A stretch of DNA of 64,000 bases from Branchiostoma floridae. Lineage: Eukaryota; Chordata; Leptocardii; Amphioxiformes; Branchiostomatidae. The position numbers and the translations under genes were made by a program. This document shows positions 1 to 10,070 of this stretch, in pieces; the stretch's first letter is position 1; each line of letters begins with the position of its first letter. Location of the stretch: assembly GCF_000003815.2 (NCBI RefSeq), contig NC_049985.1, positions 14,039,365 through 14,103,364 of the forward strand, read 5' to 3'. A model generated the notes under the pieces. It was given only the letters and a program-made list of their open reading frames with translations. It made no database searches and was not told the origin of the DNA.

Positions 1-3
1 ATC

Positions 4-281
4 AGTCGTCTTCAAAAACCCATATTAAAGCACTCCAAAATGTGACCTTTTGCAAATATTTCCTCTCCATATGAAATACCGTTTGGAGATGTTTGGTGCC
101 CGTCGGTAACGATTCAGAGCGTCCCATTCGTGACCTAAATTTTACCGAAAATTACCGATGGCGCTTCAGGAAATTACCGGGAGCAGTAAAGACTCCAAAC
201 ACTATTCAATATGGCGACTCAGTTGTTTGACAGTGAAAAATTTTTGCGTTGTGGAGTACTTAGGGGTTTTTGAAGACGGCT
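4..281. mobile_element. TIR mini-transposon in SUGT1 intron
   Basis: The left end GTCGTCTTCAAAAACCC and the right end GGGTTTTTGAAGACGGC are inverted copies with one mismatch, about 275 bp apart, and similarity continues inward (ACTCC / GGAGT). There is no coding potential. The target duplication is not clear because the left end is at the window edge. Probably a non-autonomous DNA element (MITE); superfamily not assigned. Confidence 0.6.
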
Positions 282-356
282 TATCCAAATGATGATTGTA
301 AAATATATGTCATATCATGCTGAAATTGAATGTCTTGTGTTACTGACTACATGTAG

Positions 357-3300
357 ATGCTGTGGCAGATGCTACAAAGGCAGTGGAGCTAGATCCCAAC
401 AGCTCAAAGGCTCACCTCAGAAAAGGGTTAGTTGTTTAATCTATTAGCTACGGCCGCGTGGCGCGTTGGTGCACCTGATCCCTCGATCTCGGAAGTTAAG
501 CAACGCACGGTCCGGACAGTTCTTGGATGGGGGACCACCCAAGGACGACCGTATTGCTGTAGCCGGACCAAGCATGGTCATTCCACGAAGTCGTCTTCCG
601 GGAGGGACGTAAAACGGGGGTCCCGTACTCGAGGAGGTGCCTCAACCATGTTAAACAGCCTCATTACTCAAAACACTGGGTACCTACTACCTACTGGCTG
701 GCAAAATACACCAGATGATTATGATTACAATATTAAGTGATATCACTTAGTTATTAGTCACATTTATACATTAGAAATTTGAAGAAACAAATATCTGACT
801 CTTGTTGTTGTTGTTCCTCACAGGGTTGCCAGTTTCCATCTGGATGAGTTTGAGTCAGCAAGAGAATCATTTGTGAAAGGTCAAGAGTTAGACAGTAGGT
901 ATCTTTAGACTCTATATATATATATTCATTATTTTACATTTACTGAGCGAGATATTACCATTTTTAGGCATTATCATCACTGGTACAGTGGAATCCGCTT
1001 ATTTGGATAGCTCATTTGTCATCACATTGTACTACCCTAGTTAGGATGGGAGGCAGGGGTTTATAAGTGATGAACCACCTTAATGCAATGAAGTGGTGTT
1101 CTAAAGTAAGATAGATAGTTTAGTAATATTGATACATCTGATTGTTCATGCTGCAAAGTTGCTTTTAATTTAAAGTAGATATTTTTTATGTGCGTTTTTT
1201 TTTTTTTTTTTTGTGGTCATAATCATGAATGCATTATTTTGCAGGTTCTGAGCCACTCTTTGCAAGATGGATCAGGAAATGTGATGCAAACTTGAACTGT
1301 GAGTGGCAAGCTTTGTCTGTTAGCCAACATTATAATACACTTGTTTTGCAGATTTTTGAAATGATAAGTTCGTTTGTAACAGATTCAAATAAGATTTGCA
1401 TAGTACATTTGTGTCCTTAGGGTTGAATCGGTTTGAATAGTAAGACATTGGCAGTGTATGGGGATGTTTGTGCACGTGAAAATTTTCATTTGATAAATCT
1501 AGACCTGAAACTGTTGTGTTTGTTACAGTGGAAGAGAAGGAGGAATCAGGAACAGTGGCTGAAGATGGCAAGGTATCACAAACTGAAAAATATTCCTCGT
1601 ATCTGTCATGTATGATAACTGTTTTCTTAAACATTTATCAGATACATTTGTACCAACCTGGCAATGCTAATGGCACACCATTTCAGACCTTGAAATGTGA
1701 AAGAGTCCTATTCAATTTAAACATATATTTTTTTTAACCATATTTTTTCTCTGCCAAAGGCCAAAGTGATCTTCCTACTGATGCATTTGCCAATATGACT
1801 CTGCTTTGTGTCAAAAAACTACAAACTACAAATGTATGTTGCATTGATTTAATATTTTACCAACCTGATGAAACTATCCTGATCACTTGTTTGTTATTTT
1901 TTCACAGCCCCTGCTTGGAGCAGCAGGAGACAGTAGCCCCTCCCCCCAGCCTGTCAATCAACCCCAGCCACAAGCTGCAGCCCCGCCCCCTGTCTCAAAG
2001 AGGTGCTGTCAATCATTTGTATTGTCTGTATTGTAAGAGTTACCCCATGGGACATGGGTGCGGCCAGTTGAACTGTATATAGCACAGTCCCGCCCACTAA
2101 GGGGATTTCTAGTCTCTAGTCCCACACTATGTGCATATATCCACATATATTCAGGGCTTCTCATTCGCTGAGGGGAATTGTCATTGGCTTAGTCCTGTTA
2201 TACAACAGCAGGAATAACCTGGAAACAAATAGTTAGAATGCAAACATATTTGAATCTGATGCTCAGGGTGTAGTTCTGGAGTTGGCTGCCAGGTGGCAGT
2301 TTTGAGACCACATATGCTCATGTTGTCGCAGCTAAAGCTTCCTGTTTTCTTTGTTGCAGACATGACTGGTACCAGACAGAGACCCACGTCATCGTCACGG
2401 TCATGATCAAAGGGCTGAAGAAAGAAGATGTACAAGTCGACTATGATGCCACCACGGTACTTGTGACAAGTCTTTTTTACTTAGATAACAATTAATATTC
2501 ATATAACTCACATTAATATTCCAGTAATCATAGGGTGTGTCAGTGTTTCCGCCAGACCTCAGCTGGGAGGCCGTCCACCTTGGGGCGCGAAAACCGCGAA
2601 AATTAAATTTAATTGCAAAACCGCGAAAATTGAATTGAATTGTAAAACCGCGAAAATTAAAGTTAACTGTTAACTGTGGAAAGAAAAAACAAAAAAAACT
2701 AACGTCCGATTAAAGTTCAGTGCCGTAACAACAAGGATGTTTTGATTTGTGCTGCGTACCGGTATGCCGCACCGAACGGGTACTACTACTTTTAAAAAGT
2801 TCCAGAAACGGTTCTTGGACTTTCCAAAAAGAAATAGCATTTGTATAAATTGTATTTTATGTTGTGGTATACTTATAAATTATCTAAAACCTTCCATAGA
2901 TCGAGAAATTTGCGTTCAGAAATGACGAAAAACAGGCGCTCAAAACAGCGGCAATGGGCGTAATGGCGGCCGAAATCCCGCAAACACACGTGGTGACTTC
3001 TCGCGAGATCTGGGAAAGCTAGCGACGTCACGGGGAGCTAGCGCTGTGATTGGCCAGGATAAACAACAAGCTCTCGAGCGCCATTTTAGAGCGTATTTAT
3101 CCCGAAAATTTCTGCCGTTTTCGGAGATTTTGCGGGCTCAAAACTCATATCAAAAGGAACCAAAGTTATACTTGATGTTTTTTACGTCCAGCACCTCTTA
3201 TGTGAACACTTTATTTTTCCGCTGTGTTGCCGATAACGAACTTGAACGAGGTCGGCGATTTCCCGTGCCATGTACCCAGTGGACACATGTTTCTGTTCAT

Positions 3301-5862
3301 CGTGTTTTGTTTTGTTTACGATGATTGACGATGAAAACAGAGACTAAAATTGTTAATCTTGACAAAGTTAGTGTGTTGTCTTATTTCTCCCAATAACAAA
3401 GTTTAGTTTGTAGTGTTATACTTATAGCGAGATCGGGTCCTACCGCCAAGTTTTTGAAATGTGGCAGCGCATAACTGAGACCTTGAAAAACGGGTTTTAA
3501 TGAGATTATCATATGCGAAAGGCCGCCGACACACATTGTCAACAATCATAACAATAGCAAAACAAACAGTGAGCGGCTTTCTGACTGTGGACGGCGTCCC
3601 CTAAGCCTCTAGCTTCGATACAAAACACAAAACTGCGGTTTACATTTATCGACTTTGTACAGATTTCTCGGCAAAATGTGGGTCGCAATTTTTTTATGAG
3701 GACGGCCTCTGTTTGTGTTCAAGCCGTCCAAAACGAAATGAGACCGTTGTTGGACGGGTGGACGCCCCTCTGGCGGAAACACTGGGGTGTGTTAAAATAA
3801 ATCTGTTCATTTGGTCACCATGACCCTCAAGTTTATATCTGTACTTTGCATTTATCTAGACTGCACTGCATATAATATGTATGTAAGTGAAACACTTTTA
3901 ACAGGCTGTAAACAAACTGGTTATGATGTTGTAATGCTCCAGAAAAAACATTTGTACTTTTGCTAGTCTTAATGTATGGAAGTTAGAAGCTAAAGCATTA
4001 ATCATCAGACATAAATATGTAACAATGTGTCTTTCTTTGACATATAGCTGAGTGCTGTGTTTAAACAACCCAGTGGGACAGACTATGTGTTAGACCTGGA
4101 GCTGGCCCACCCTATTGTTAAGGAGAAGTGTATCACCAAGGTCCTCAGTACCAAGGTGGAGATGAAGATGAAGAAGTCTGAAGGCATCAGGTGGCAGTGT
4201 CTGGAGGGGGATGGGAGGCCGTATCAGTACGCACAGTGGACATCAGGTAAGATTAAACCTTACTTAGGTGTTACTGTGTTATTGGTTCATACAGTAAGGA
4301 TCTTTAGGCACAACCATGGAGTACTTGCTTCCAACGTTTCGGTGTCTATCAGACACCATCATCAGGGTTAGAATGGCGATAAGCGATAGTGTATTAGAAC
4401 GTAACTTTACCACAATTTACCTCCGTAATATTGGTGTCGTCTGTTGACCTTATATGACCTCGTTTGCCAGCGGGTATGGGTAGCACCAGTTTACGAAGTT
4501 TTGTTTTGAAAAGAAATTAAAGAGGTTTTAAATCCGGCGTAGGGTGACGATACGACCGCGATATATGGCCGAATGCGGTCCGCATGGCCGTAATCGGCAG
4601 TGTTTTTGACTGTACAAAGATATTTACTTAAGTATACAAAGATGACATAAAAAAATCCATGTTGCGATTGTATGCTGTACTTGAATTGTGTATGTCTTTT
4701 CAGTCAGCTTGGTATTTACTTTGGAAAATGTGGTTGATCCATGTCAATTCTAGCCCTTGGTCTTATACTTGTATTCGATCCATGTTAGGGTCTATAAGTC
4801 ACAGTAGAGAGATTGTCCTAGGACAGATCGCGATCGGAGTTGGTCCTAGGACAGGCTGCGATCGGGATCTGTCCTAGGACAATCAGCGATTCTACTAGTA
4901 CAGATTGTGATCAGGATCTGTCCTAGGACCAACTCTGATCCAAACTCAAATAATGCTAAGATATAGGAAACAAACTGCGATCGGGATCTGTCCTAGTACA
5001 ATCGTGGATTGGGATCTCTACTGTGACATATACATAAGCAGCAGTGTATACAAGAGTTGTATTTTTGGACAGGTAACAAGGGAGCCAGTGGTGTGACACA
5101 GTACCCATCCTCCAGCCATTGCAAGCGAGACTGGAACAAGATCGTGGCAGATGTGAACAAGGAGGAGAAAGAGGAGAAATCTGACGGAGACGCTGCCCTC
5201 AACTCATTCTTCCAACAGATCTATTCCGACGGCAACGAGGAAGTCAGGAAAGCAATGAACAAGTCATTCGTAAGTATTCTTCATCATGTATTGGACCTTT
5301 ATAACAGTGCCTGGTTGTTCACTTAACCATGCTGCGCTCAAAAGTTAGTTGGCCCTCATTTTAAAAAAAATAGATTTAGAATGTAACCCTAGTTTGCTTT
5401 TATTGGCAGACCAGGGAACCTATGTCCGTTGCTTTTAAAGACAGCGTATTTAGGATATCAGGTTGACAGACAACGTTTTCAAACCACATAATTTGAAAAA
5501 AATTTTGATTTGAAACCACAAACCACTATCTTGATATCCCTAAATCCTGTGTTTTAAAAACACACAAAAGGTGAACTAGCGTTATGTATGTATGTACTGT
5601 ACTGTATCATGGTTAAGTAATAAAAATGCAACCACTTTCCTTGTAAGGTATGAGAAGAGTTATTTTGCATATATGCCAGTTGTAAATTGCAAAAACTCAA
5701 TATATGCCTGAAGATGAAAGTAACTGGGAACAATTTTGCTGTGTCCCCCCCTAGGTGGAGTCAGGTGGTACAGTCCTCAGCACCAACTGGAAGGACATCG
5801 GCAAGAAAAAGGTGGACATGAAGCCACCAGATGGGATGGAGTTCAAGAAGTGGGAGATATGA
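357..5862 (+). CDS. SUGT1: SUGT1 (SGT1 homolog), 3' nine exons; 5' end outside window
   Basis: SGT1 is an HSP90/SKP1-associated co-chaperone acting in kinetochore assembly, ubiquitin ligase function and NLR stability. Exons read by eye: 357-426, 824-894, 1245-1298, 1529-1572, 1908-2002, 2360-2456, 4048-4246, 5073-5269, 5755-5862 (stop TGA 5860-5862); all junctions are GT-AG and phases agree. The first two exons give the end of the TPR region ([15 protein letters not shown], then [11 protein letters not shown]). Exon 1908-2002 is a Pro/Gln-rich linker. Exons 2360-2456 and 4048-4246 are the CS (p23-like) domain ([32 protein letters not shown]). The last two exons are the SGS domain ([29 protein letters not shown]). 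Length and order match animal SUGT1 from mid-TPR to the C-terminus; the first TPR exons lie upstream. The second exon's donor is taken at GTAGGT (895), because the GTATCT four bases later would put a stop in the next exon. Identification is very secure. Confidence 0.95.
447..725 (+). mobile_element. 5S-rRNA-derived SINE (SINE3-like) in SUGT1 intron
   Basis: Bases 447-564 align with a 5S rRNA gene end to end: GCTACGGCC at the start, the internal control region core (GATCTCGGAAGTTAAGCA, then TTGGATGGG) and GCTGTAGCC at the end, about 118 nt as in 5S. The 5S-like head is followed by an unrelated body (GGGACGTAAAACGGGGGTCCCG) up to about 725. The 5S part has many substitutions outside the promoter boxes, so it is a retroposon head and not a functional 5S gene. 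The 3' limit is approximate. Confidence 0.7.
2533..3792. mobile_element. Non-autonomous hAT-type DNA transposon
   Basis: Element 2541-3784 (1244 bp) has terminal inverted repeats CAGTGTTTCCGCCAGA at both ends and is flanked by a perfect 8-bp target duplication GGGTGTGT (2533-2540 and 3785-3792). An 8-bp duplication and CAG/CTG termini are diagnostic of hAT. The interior contains short repeats of CCGCGAAAATTAA near the left end (2597-2660) and no transposase; the longest ORF is 92 codons (3046-3324) and is not recognisable. It sits in the intron between the two CS-domain exons of SUGT1. Confidence 0.85.
4325..4375 (-). repeat. Hammerhead-ribozyme-like core in dispersed repeat
   Basis: On the minus strand CTGATGA (4359-4365), a perfect 6-bp stem GGTGTC/GACACC with a short loop, then GAAAC (4336-4340) and GTTGG. 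This is the conserved order of a hammerhead catalytic core (CUGANGA, stem II, GAAA). Stem III and the cleavage site could not be located, so activity is uncertain. Confidence 0.5.
4798..5027. repeat. TIR element filled with CCTAGG-palindrome repeats
   Basis: Ends GTCACAGTAGAGA (4798-4810) and its inverse ATCTCTACTGTGAC (5014-5027) enclose several imperfect copies of a ~30-bp unit built on GTCCTAGGAC plus GCGATCGGGATCT. There is no ORF of interest. Possible TA/TATA target duplication outside the ends. Probably a MITE whose interior expanded as a tandem array; it lies just before the first SGS exon of SUGT1. Confidence 0.6.
5433..5558. mobile_element. Short TIR element, family shared with 28681-28806
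   Basis: The left end TTTTAAAGACAGCGTATTTA plus GGATATCA is matched, inverted, by TTGATATCCCTAAATCCTG plus TGTTTTAAAA at the right. The same ends and interior (GGTTTCAAA) recur at 28681-28806. It is in the last SUGT1 intron. Confidence 0.5.
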
Positions 5863-6950
5863 GAGCCCCCCTCCCCATCTGTCTGTTCTTCTGTCAAAAG
5901 GACTCTGCTACATATGATTGTTCCAATCTACATACATTCATTCATTTTTTGCCAATCAGTAGTGTTATTTCAGCTGCTGATTGTGCAGGCTTTAAATTCA
6001 TCAACAGCTTTGAAAGTGTGTTGGGCCGGGTAGGTAAAAAATCATTTCTGCTGTCTTGTCATTGCTTGAAATTCTGTAAGACTGACTTTTATAAAGCATT
6101 GAGATAGTTATGACTTATGTATGATTCCTTTGCATTTATTTGTGTTGCTACGTAGACATTGTTACACATTGTACATGTACTGATTATTTTTTTCTGACAA
6201 AACGAGGGAAAATGATATTGTCTACATCCTGAATACCAGCATGTGCAAATCAACACTAAAACTACACATACACGTACTCTAATAGAGTATAATGTATTCA
6301 AAATGGTTGCATTGTTATTAGAAGGAATATAGGAGAGACCTCGAACAATCCTTACAGAATGGAATCAGGATGATGGCTATCAAAGATTGAAGCAGTGCCA
6401 TATTTAATAATATGTCTGCTCAGAGCACAATGTTATGGTCATGGTAATAGGTTGCAAAGATATGATTCATTTAGAGACCTTTTGGGAAATATTCTTCTTC
6501 TACATTGTCCAACTCCAAGGAAAGATAATAGTATGGTATCATGTCTTTGAAAGCCTGAAAACATCAAGCACTGCTTTTCCCCATGTGGGCACATGTTTTG
6601 TTTGCACATGTATTTTTCAAGTACATTTGTACAAGCTTTAAAGGGAAAGCATAATTACTTGCTATCCTATGTTCATTGTGATTGTCCTCACTTCATAATG
6701 ATGAATTTTTTGGTCATCTGTACATACTGATGTATCTCTGCATCTTGAAAGAATACAGAATACACTTGACACACTGTTGTTTCTGTTTGTTTGTTCCCTC
6801 ATGTTGTTGTTTTCACAAGAATTACTAGAGCTACAGCAAAGAATAGATATGTACTCTGTGTGATTATTATACGTGAGAGAAAGATATTGTTGAGATTGTG
6901 ATGAGCTGTCAATGGAAACATGGATCATCAAATAAAGTATGGAATCTTGT
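5863..6950 (+). other. SUGT1 3' UTR with poly(A) signal
   Basis: AT-rich sequence without plausible ORFs follows the SUGT1 stop. A canonical AATAAA is at 6931-6936. The BTB gene on the opposite strand ends at 7072, so the two genes converge tail to tail with little space. Confidence 0.6.
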
Positions 6951-7071
6951 TAATGCTTCAGAAACTCAACGACTTTGTATACAAGACAGTTGTCAACAGA
7001 TATTATATCTGTCCGTCTAAGTTAACATTTTTAGAGTCATTTAGACGGAATCATCATTTCATGTGAAAGTG

Positions 7072-8069
7072 TCATCGGGCTCGAATGGATCGTAACATAG
7101 CCGAAATTCGTAGCTCGTTAGATTTAAGAGTTTCTCGTGATATCAGGGACAGGGCCTTGCTTTCCAGCCATGTTGCAGAGAACCGCCTGGCGAGATGCCA
7201 GAGAGGGACACAGTTGAGTTCGTCCAGTTCGGCAATAAGTCGCCGCTCACATGCTTCCTTCAGCTCAGTGAACTGAAACCTGTCCGCAGCTATCAACAAG
7301 GAGGGAACGAGACTATAGGGGCGTGGTCGGCCCGCCAACCTCCCCCGGAGCTCTCGTTCCTCTATCCTCATCCCGTAGGCCGCTTTCAGGACCAGCGTCA
7401 TGACGTCATGTTCCACGTCAGGGATCACAGCTGTTTTCTCCCTGCTCTCCTTCCAGTCACTGCCCGAAAACATGTCCCTGGGGAATGCCGAGTACATGTC
7501 GGTATGCTTCAGGTGATAGAAAAATTTCCAGACGTTTCTCCTATAAGACGCGTCATCTGCAAGGCACTGTGAAACCAAGAGGACGTCTAACCCTAACCTC
7601 AACATTTTAACTCTTTACTGTATCATAACCATAACAATAGAAAGTTAGCTAGAAACAAAAATGTGTAAAAACTTAGATTTGGAGACCATCAGGAGCTAAC
7701 GGTGAATTGTTTGACGGTGAAACGTATTTGCGGTGAAATATCCTGTACTATAGAACGTCGTAAAGATATTGTTGGAAAAGAACACTTTCCTTACCTGAAG
7801 TACCGACTTGCTTCTGCCAGAACATACCAGCTACAGCGCAGTTCCACCTTGCGTACTCCTACCACCAACAATACATCATCTACAACAGACCTCCTCTCCT
7901 CTGATTGGTTCGCATCTTGCTCTTCCTGCTCCCCCTCGTCTCTGACGCTGTCCCGGTATGTGACCCTGTGTCCTCTACCGGAAGAAACAGACATCTCTCC
8001 ATTCACGCTGTTGTGACTAGCTGTGACTGAGGTAGACACACATGTCGAGTTTGTGGACATATCGTCCAT
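7072..8069 (-). CDS. BTB/POZ domain protein, two exons
   Basis: Exon 1 is 7795-8069 (ATG 8067-8069) and exon 2 is 7072-7477 (stop 7072-7074); donor GTAAGG and acceptor CCCCAG join TACTTCAG to GGACATG, giving 226 codons. Exon 1 ends in the first half of a BTB fold (DDVLLVVGVRKVEL, EASRYF) and exon 2 continues it (RDMFSGSDWKES, then LLIAADRFQFTELKEACERR). A short helical tail resembles the start of a BACK region. There is no Kelch, MATH or zinc finger, so it is either a short BTB protein or has 3' exons I could not see. BTB proteins dimerise and often act as CUL3 adaptors. The first ~60 residues are Ser/Thr-, Asp- and Glu-rich. It shares an upstream region with the + strand gene starting at 8588. 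Confidence 0.75.
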
Positions 8070-8587
8070 GTTTCCTAAATTGTCTTCTAATTGTGTACCG
8101 AAGGTTGTAGTGTTTAGAGGGACGGGTTCTGTTATTTATCTGTAGGGAAGCTGTGATTGTTGCCAAATTCTAGAACACAAAATATTTGAGAATGAAATAA
8201 GTTCTAGAACATTATTTTGTCATTATTGACCACTCAAGTATGTTCAAGGTAGAATTTTCTTTCAATCTATTGTCCCACATGAAAACAATTTTACAATAGA
8301 CGGCTTGTGCTTTTATCGAAAATGAAACTATATACAATCGCGCCCTTCTAAAGACGATATTCAAGAACGTAATTCAAACAAGATTCGTGGACGCCGGAAG
8401 TTCACATTCTAACCGGAAATTGTCGAACAATCGACGATTGTTGTACCCAGGTAACAACTTCTTTGTTGTTGTCAGTTACAAAGTCTTCATCGCTGACAAC
8501 CACGCGGTTATTTTGGCTGATGTCAGCAAGAGTGTGCTTTGTGAATAATTCAATTAATTGATTGTTATTCAACCTCGAGTTAATCTA
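8070..8587. promoter_or_regulatory. Head-to-head intergenic region with ETS/GABP-like sites
   Basis: The 518 bp between the divergent BTB gene and duplicated gene A contain GCCGGAAGT (8393-8401) and ACCGGAAAT (8412-8420), followed by a near-palindrome TCGAACAATCGACGATTGTT. The block 8380-8475 is almost identical to 12736-12830 in front of gene B, although other upstream sequence has diverged. CCGGAAGT is the ETS/GABP (NRF-2) core, common in promoters of nuclear genes for mitochondrial proteins. Confidence 0.55.
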
Positions 8588-10070
8588 ATGATGAACGCCT
8601 TCAGAACGGCGCTGTCTGTTACATCGCGCGTCTGCCCCAGGACTGGCCTCGGTATTCTATCAAGGAAGAACGCAACACCTGTAACAGGTAAATTAAGCTA
8701 CGTATATTTCAACTCTAGTTTGGTTATATAAAATCGGTGATCTGTAATGCACAAGTCTTCTGTACACACCACAATCGCAAGTGATGTATTTTGCTGCTGG
8801 TAGTACATATACTAGTAGATGATTTAACTCGGTATCACTAATGGTTGTTTATAGATGTTTGTTGGTTTGTTTTATTTGGATCTTGTGCTTGATTTCTCGA
8901 CGCCACAAACGGATACTAGTTCCAAATCATTGAAAGGTGGCTCATACATGTACCCTTTTTTCTTCTAACAGGAGATAAAGCCTCAGTTTAATAAAGGATA
9001 CAATTATGTCATTAATTATCATCATCTATTGTTGGACAATCCAGAACTATACATGTCCGCGGCGTACACCACGCCGCTCCGTACCCGTCCTGACGAAAAC
9101 AGCATTAAGAACTGCCTGAAACCCGACTTCCGGTACGCTGGCACTGGTTCTAAACATGCGGGCTGGACCGGAGCTGGACTGGCGGTCGGAGCGGGCGTCC
9201 TCTTCGGCGCAGGTCTTTACAAGGTGAGCTTTTCAATACCAAACGTTACTGTTACCTACCTTCTCCTTTTCTATTCATCACATAGTGTGTTTTAGCAATC
9301 TTGAAAAGTAGCATTACTAATTTCACAAAGTAGACAGAACGCAACTTGTTCTAGAAAAGCGACATTTCCGACGCTAACATGAAAATGATTTTTCATTTAT
9401 ACTTTGTATTTTGATTGATTGATTTAAAAACATTCTATCAACATGGCGATTTCTGTGACATTTTTATCATCAGACGACACTTCACAACAAGTCCCCCACG
9501 AAAGAGCCCGTTGACGATGGAGACGCGGTTGAAAAGACAGGCCTGAATCAGGTTGTCACGGTGGACAAGTCTCCAGTCGGAGTACTCACAAGGGCAGGCG
9601 CTACCTCTTCTTCAGCAGCGGGACTGCAGTCGGGAACAACAGTTGAGGCGGACGTGAAAGTTAACAATAGGAAGGATCCTGCAGAGGAAACTGAGAAGGA
9701 TGCGGAGAACGAGGTTCCCACAAAGGTTGGCGAAGTTGACAGATCATCACAGGAAGATCAATGTGCTGACGACAGTAATCTCTCATCAATGACCTCTCAT
9801 GCCATCCTGGCAGCACTCCCGAAGAACGACCGCTTGTACCCTGCAAAGCCTCCGCAACAGCCACAACTACAGCTCCATGGCGACCACATTTGGATCCGCT
9901 TCTTAATGTATCTTCTAATTTACATGGGTTACGTAAAAATCCTCCCTGCACGATATTCGGCACAAGCAGCAAGCACCTATGGTAGGACGGCTGCTGAGCG
10001 TTTTGGCAGCAGAAGCCCGCAAGGGGGCGCCTCACGCGGATCAACTCGCAGACAGAGGCCATGGACATGA
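8588..10070 (+). CDS. Duplicated unknown gene, copy A (three exons, ~307 aa)
   Basis: Exons 8588-8687, 8997-9223 and 9474-10070 (stop TGA 10068-10070) join in phase. The N-terminus MMNAFRTALSVTSRVCPR is Arg/Ser/Ala-rich without acidic residues, like a mitochondrial targeting sequence. Exon 2 encodes a Gly/Ala-rich hydrophobic stretch (GLAVGAGVLFGAGLYK). Exon 3 is an acidic Thr/Ser/Asp-rich region followed by a second hydrophobic segment (IWIRFLMYLLIYMGYVKILP) and a basic tail. I do not recognise the family; a two-pass or hairpin membrane protein, possibly mitochondrial, is an inference. The splice acceptor used by copy B (AG before GAGACAAA) would lead here to an in-frame TAA, but an AG at 8995-8996 restores an open frame, so copy A appears to use a shifted acceptor. 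ATTAAA at 10646 is homologous in position to copy B's AATAAA. Confidence 0.7.

Noticed and set aside
447-564. Functional 5S rRNA gene
   Set aside because: Many substitutions outside the promoter boxes, no T-run terminator at the 3' end, and a SINE-like body follows.
1740-1800. Additional SUGT1 exon after CTGCCAAAG
   Set aside because: The flanking exons already join in phase 0 and the segment has no SGT1-like residues or a good donor.
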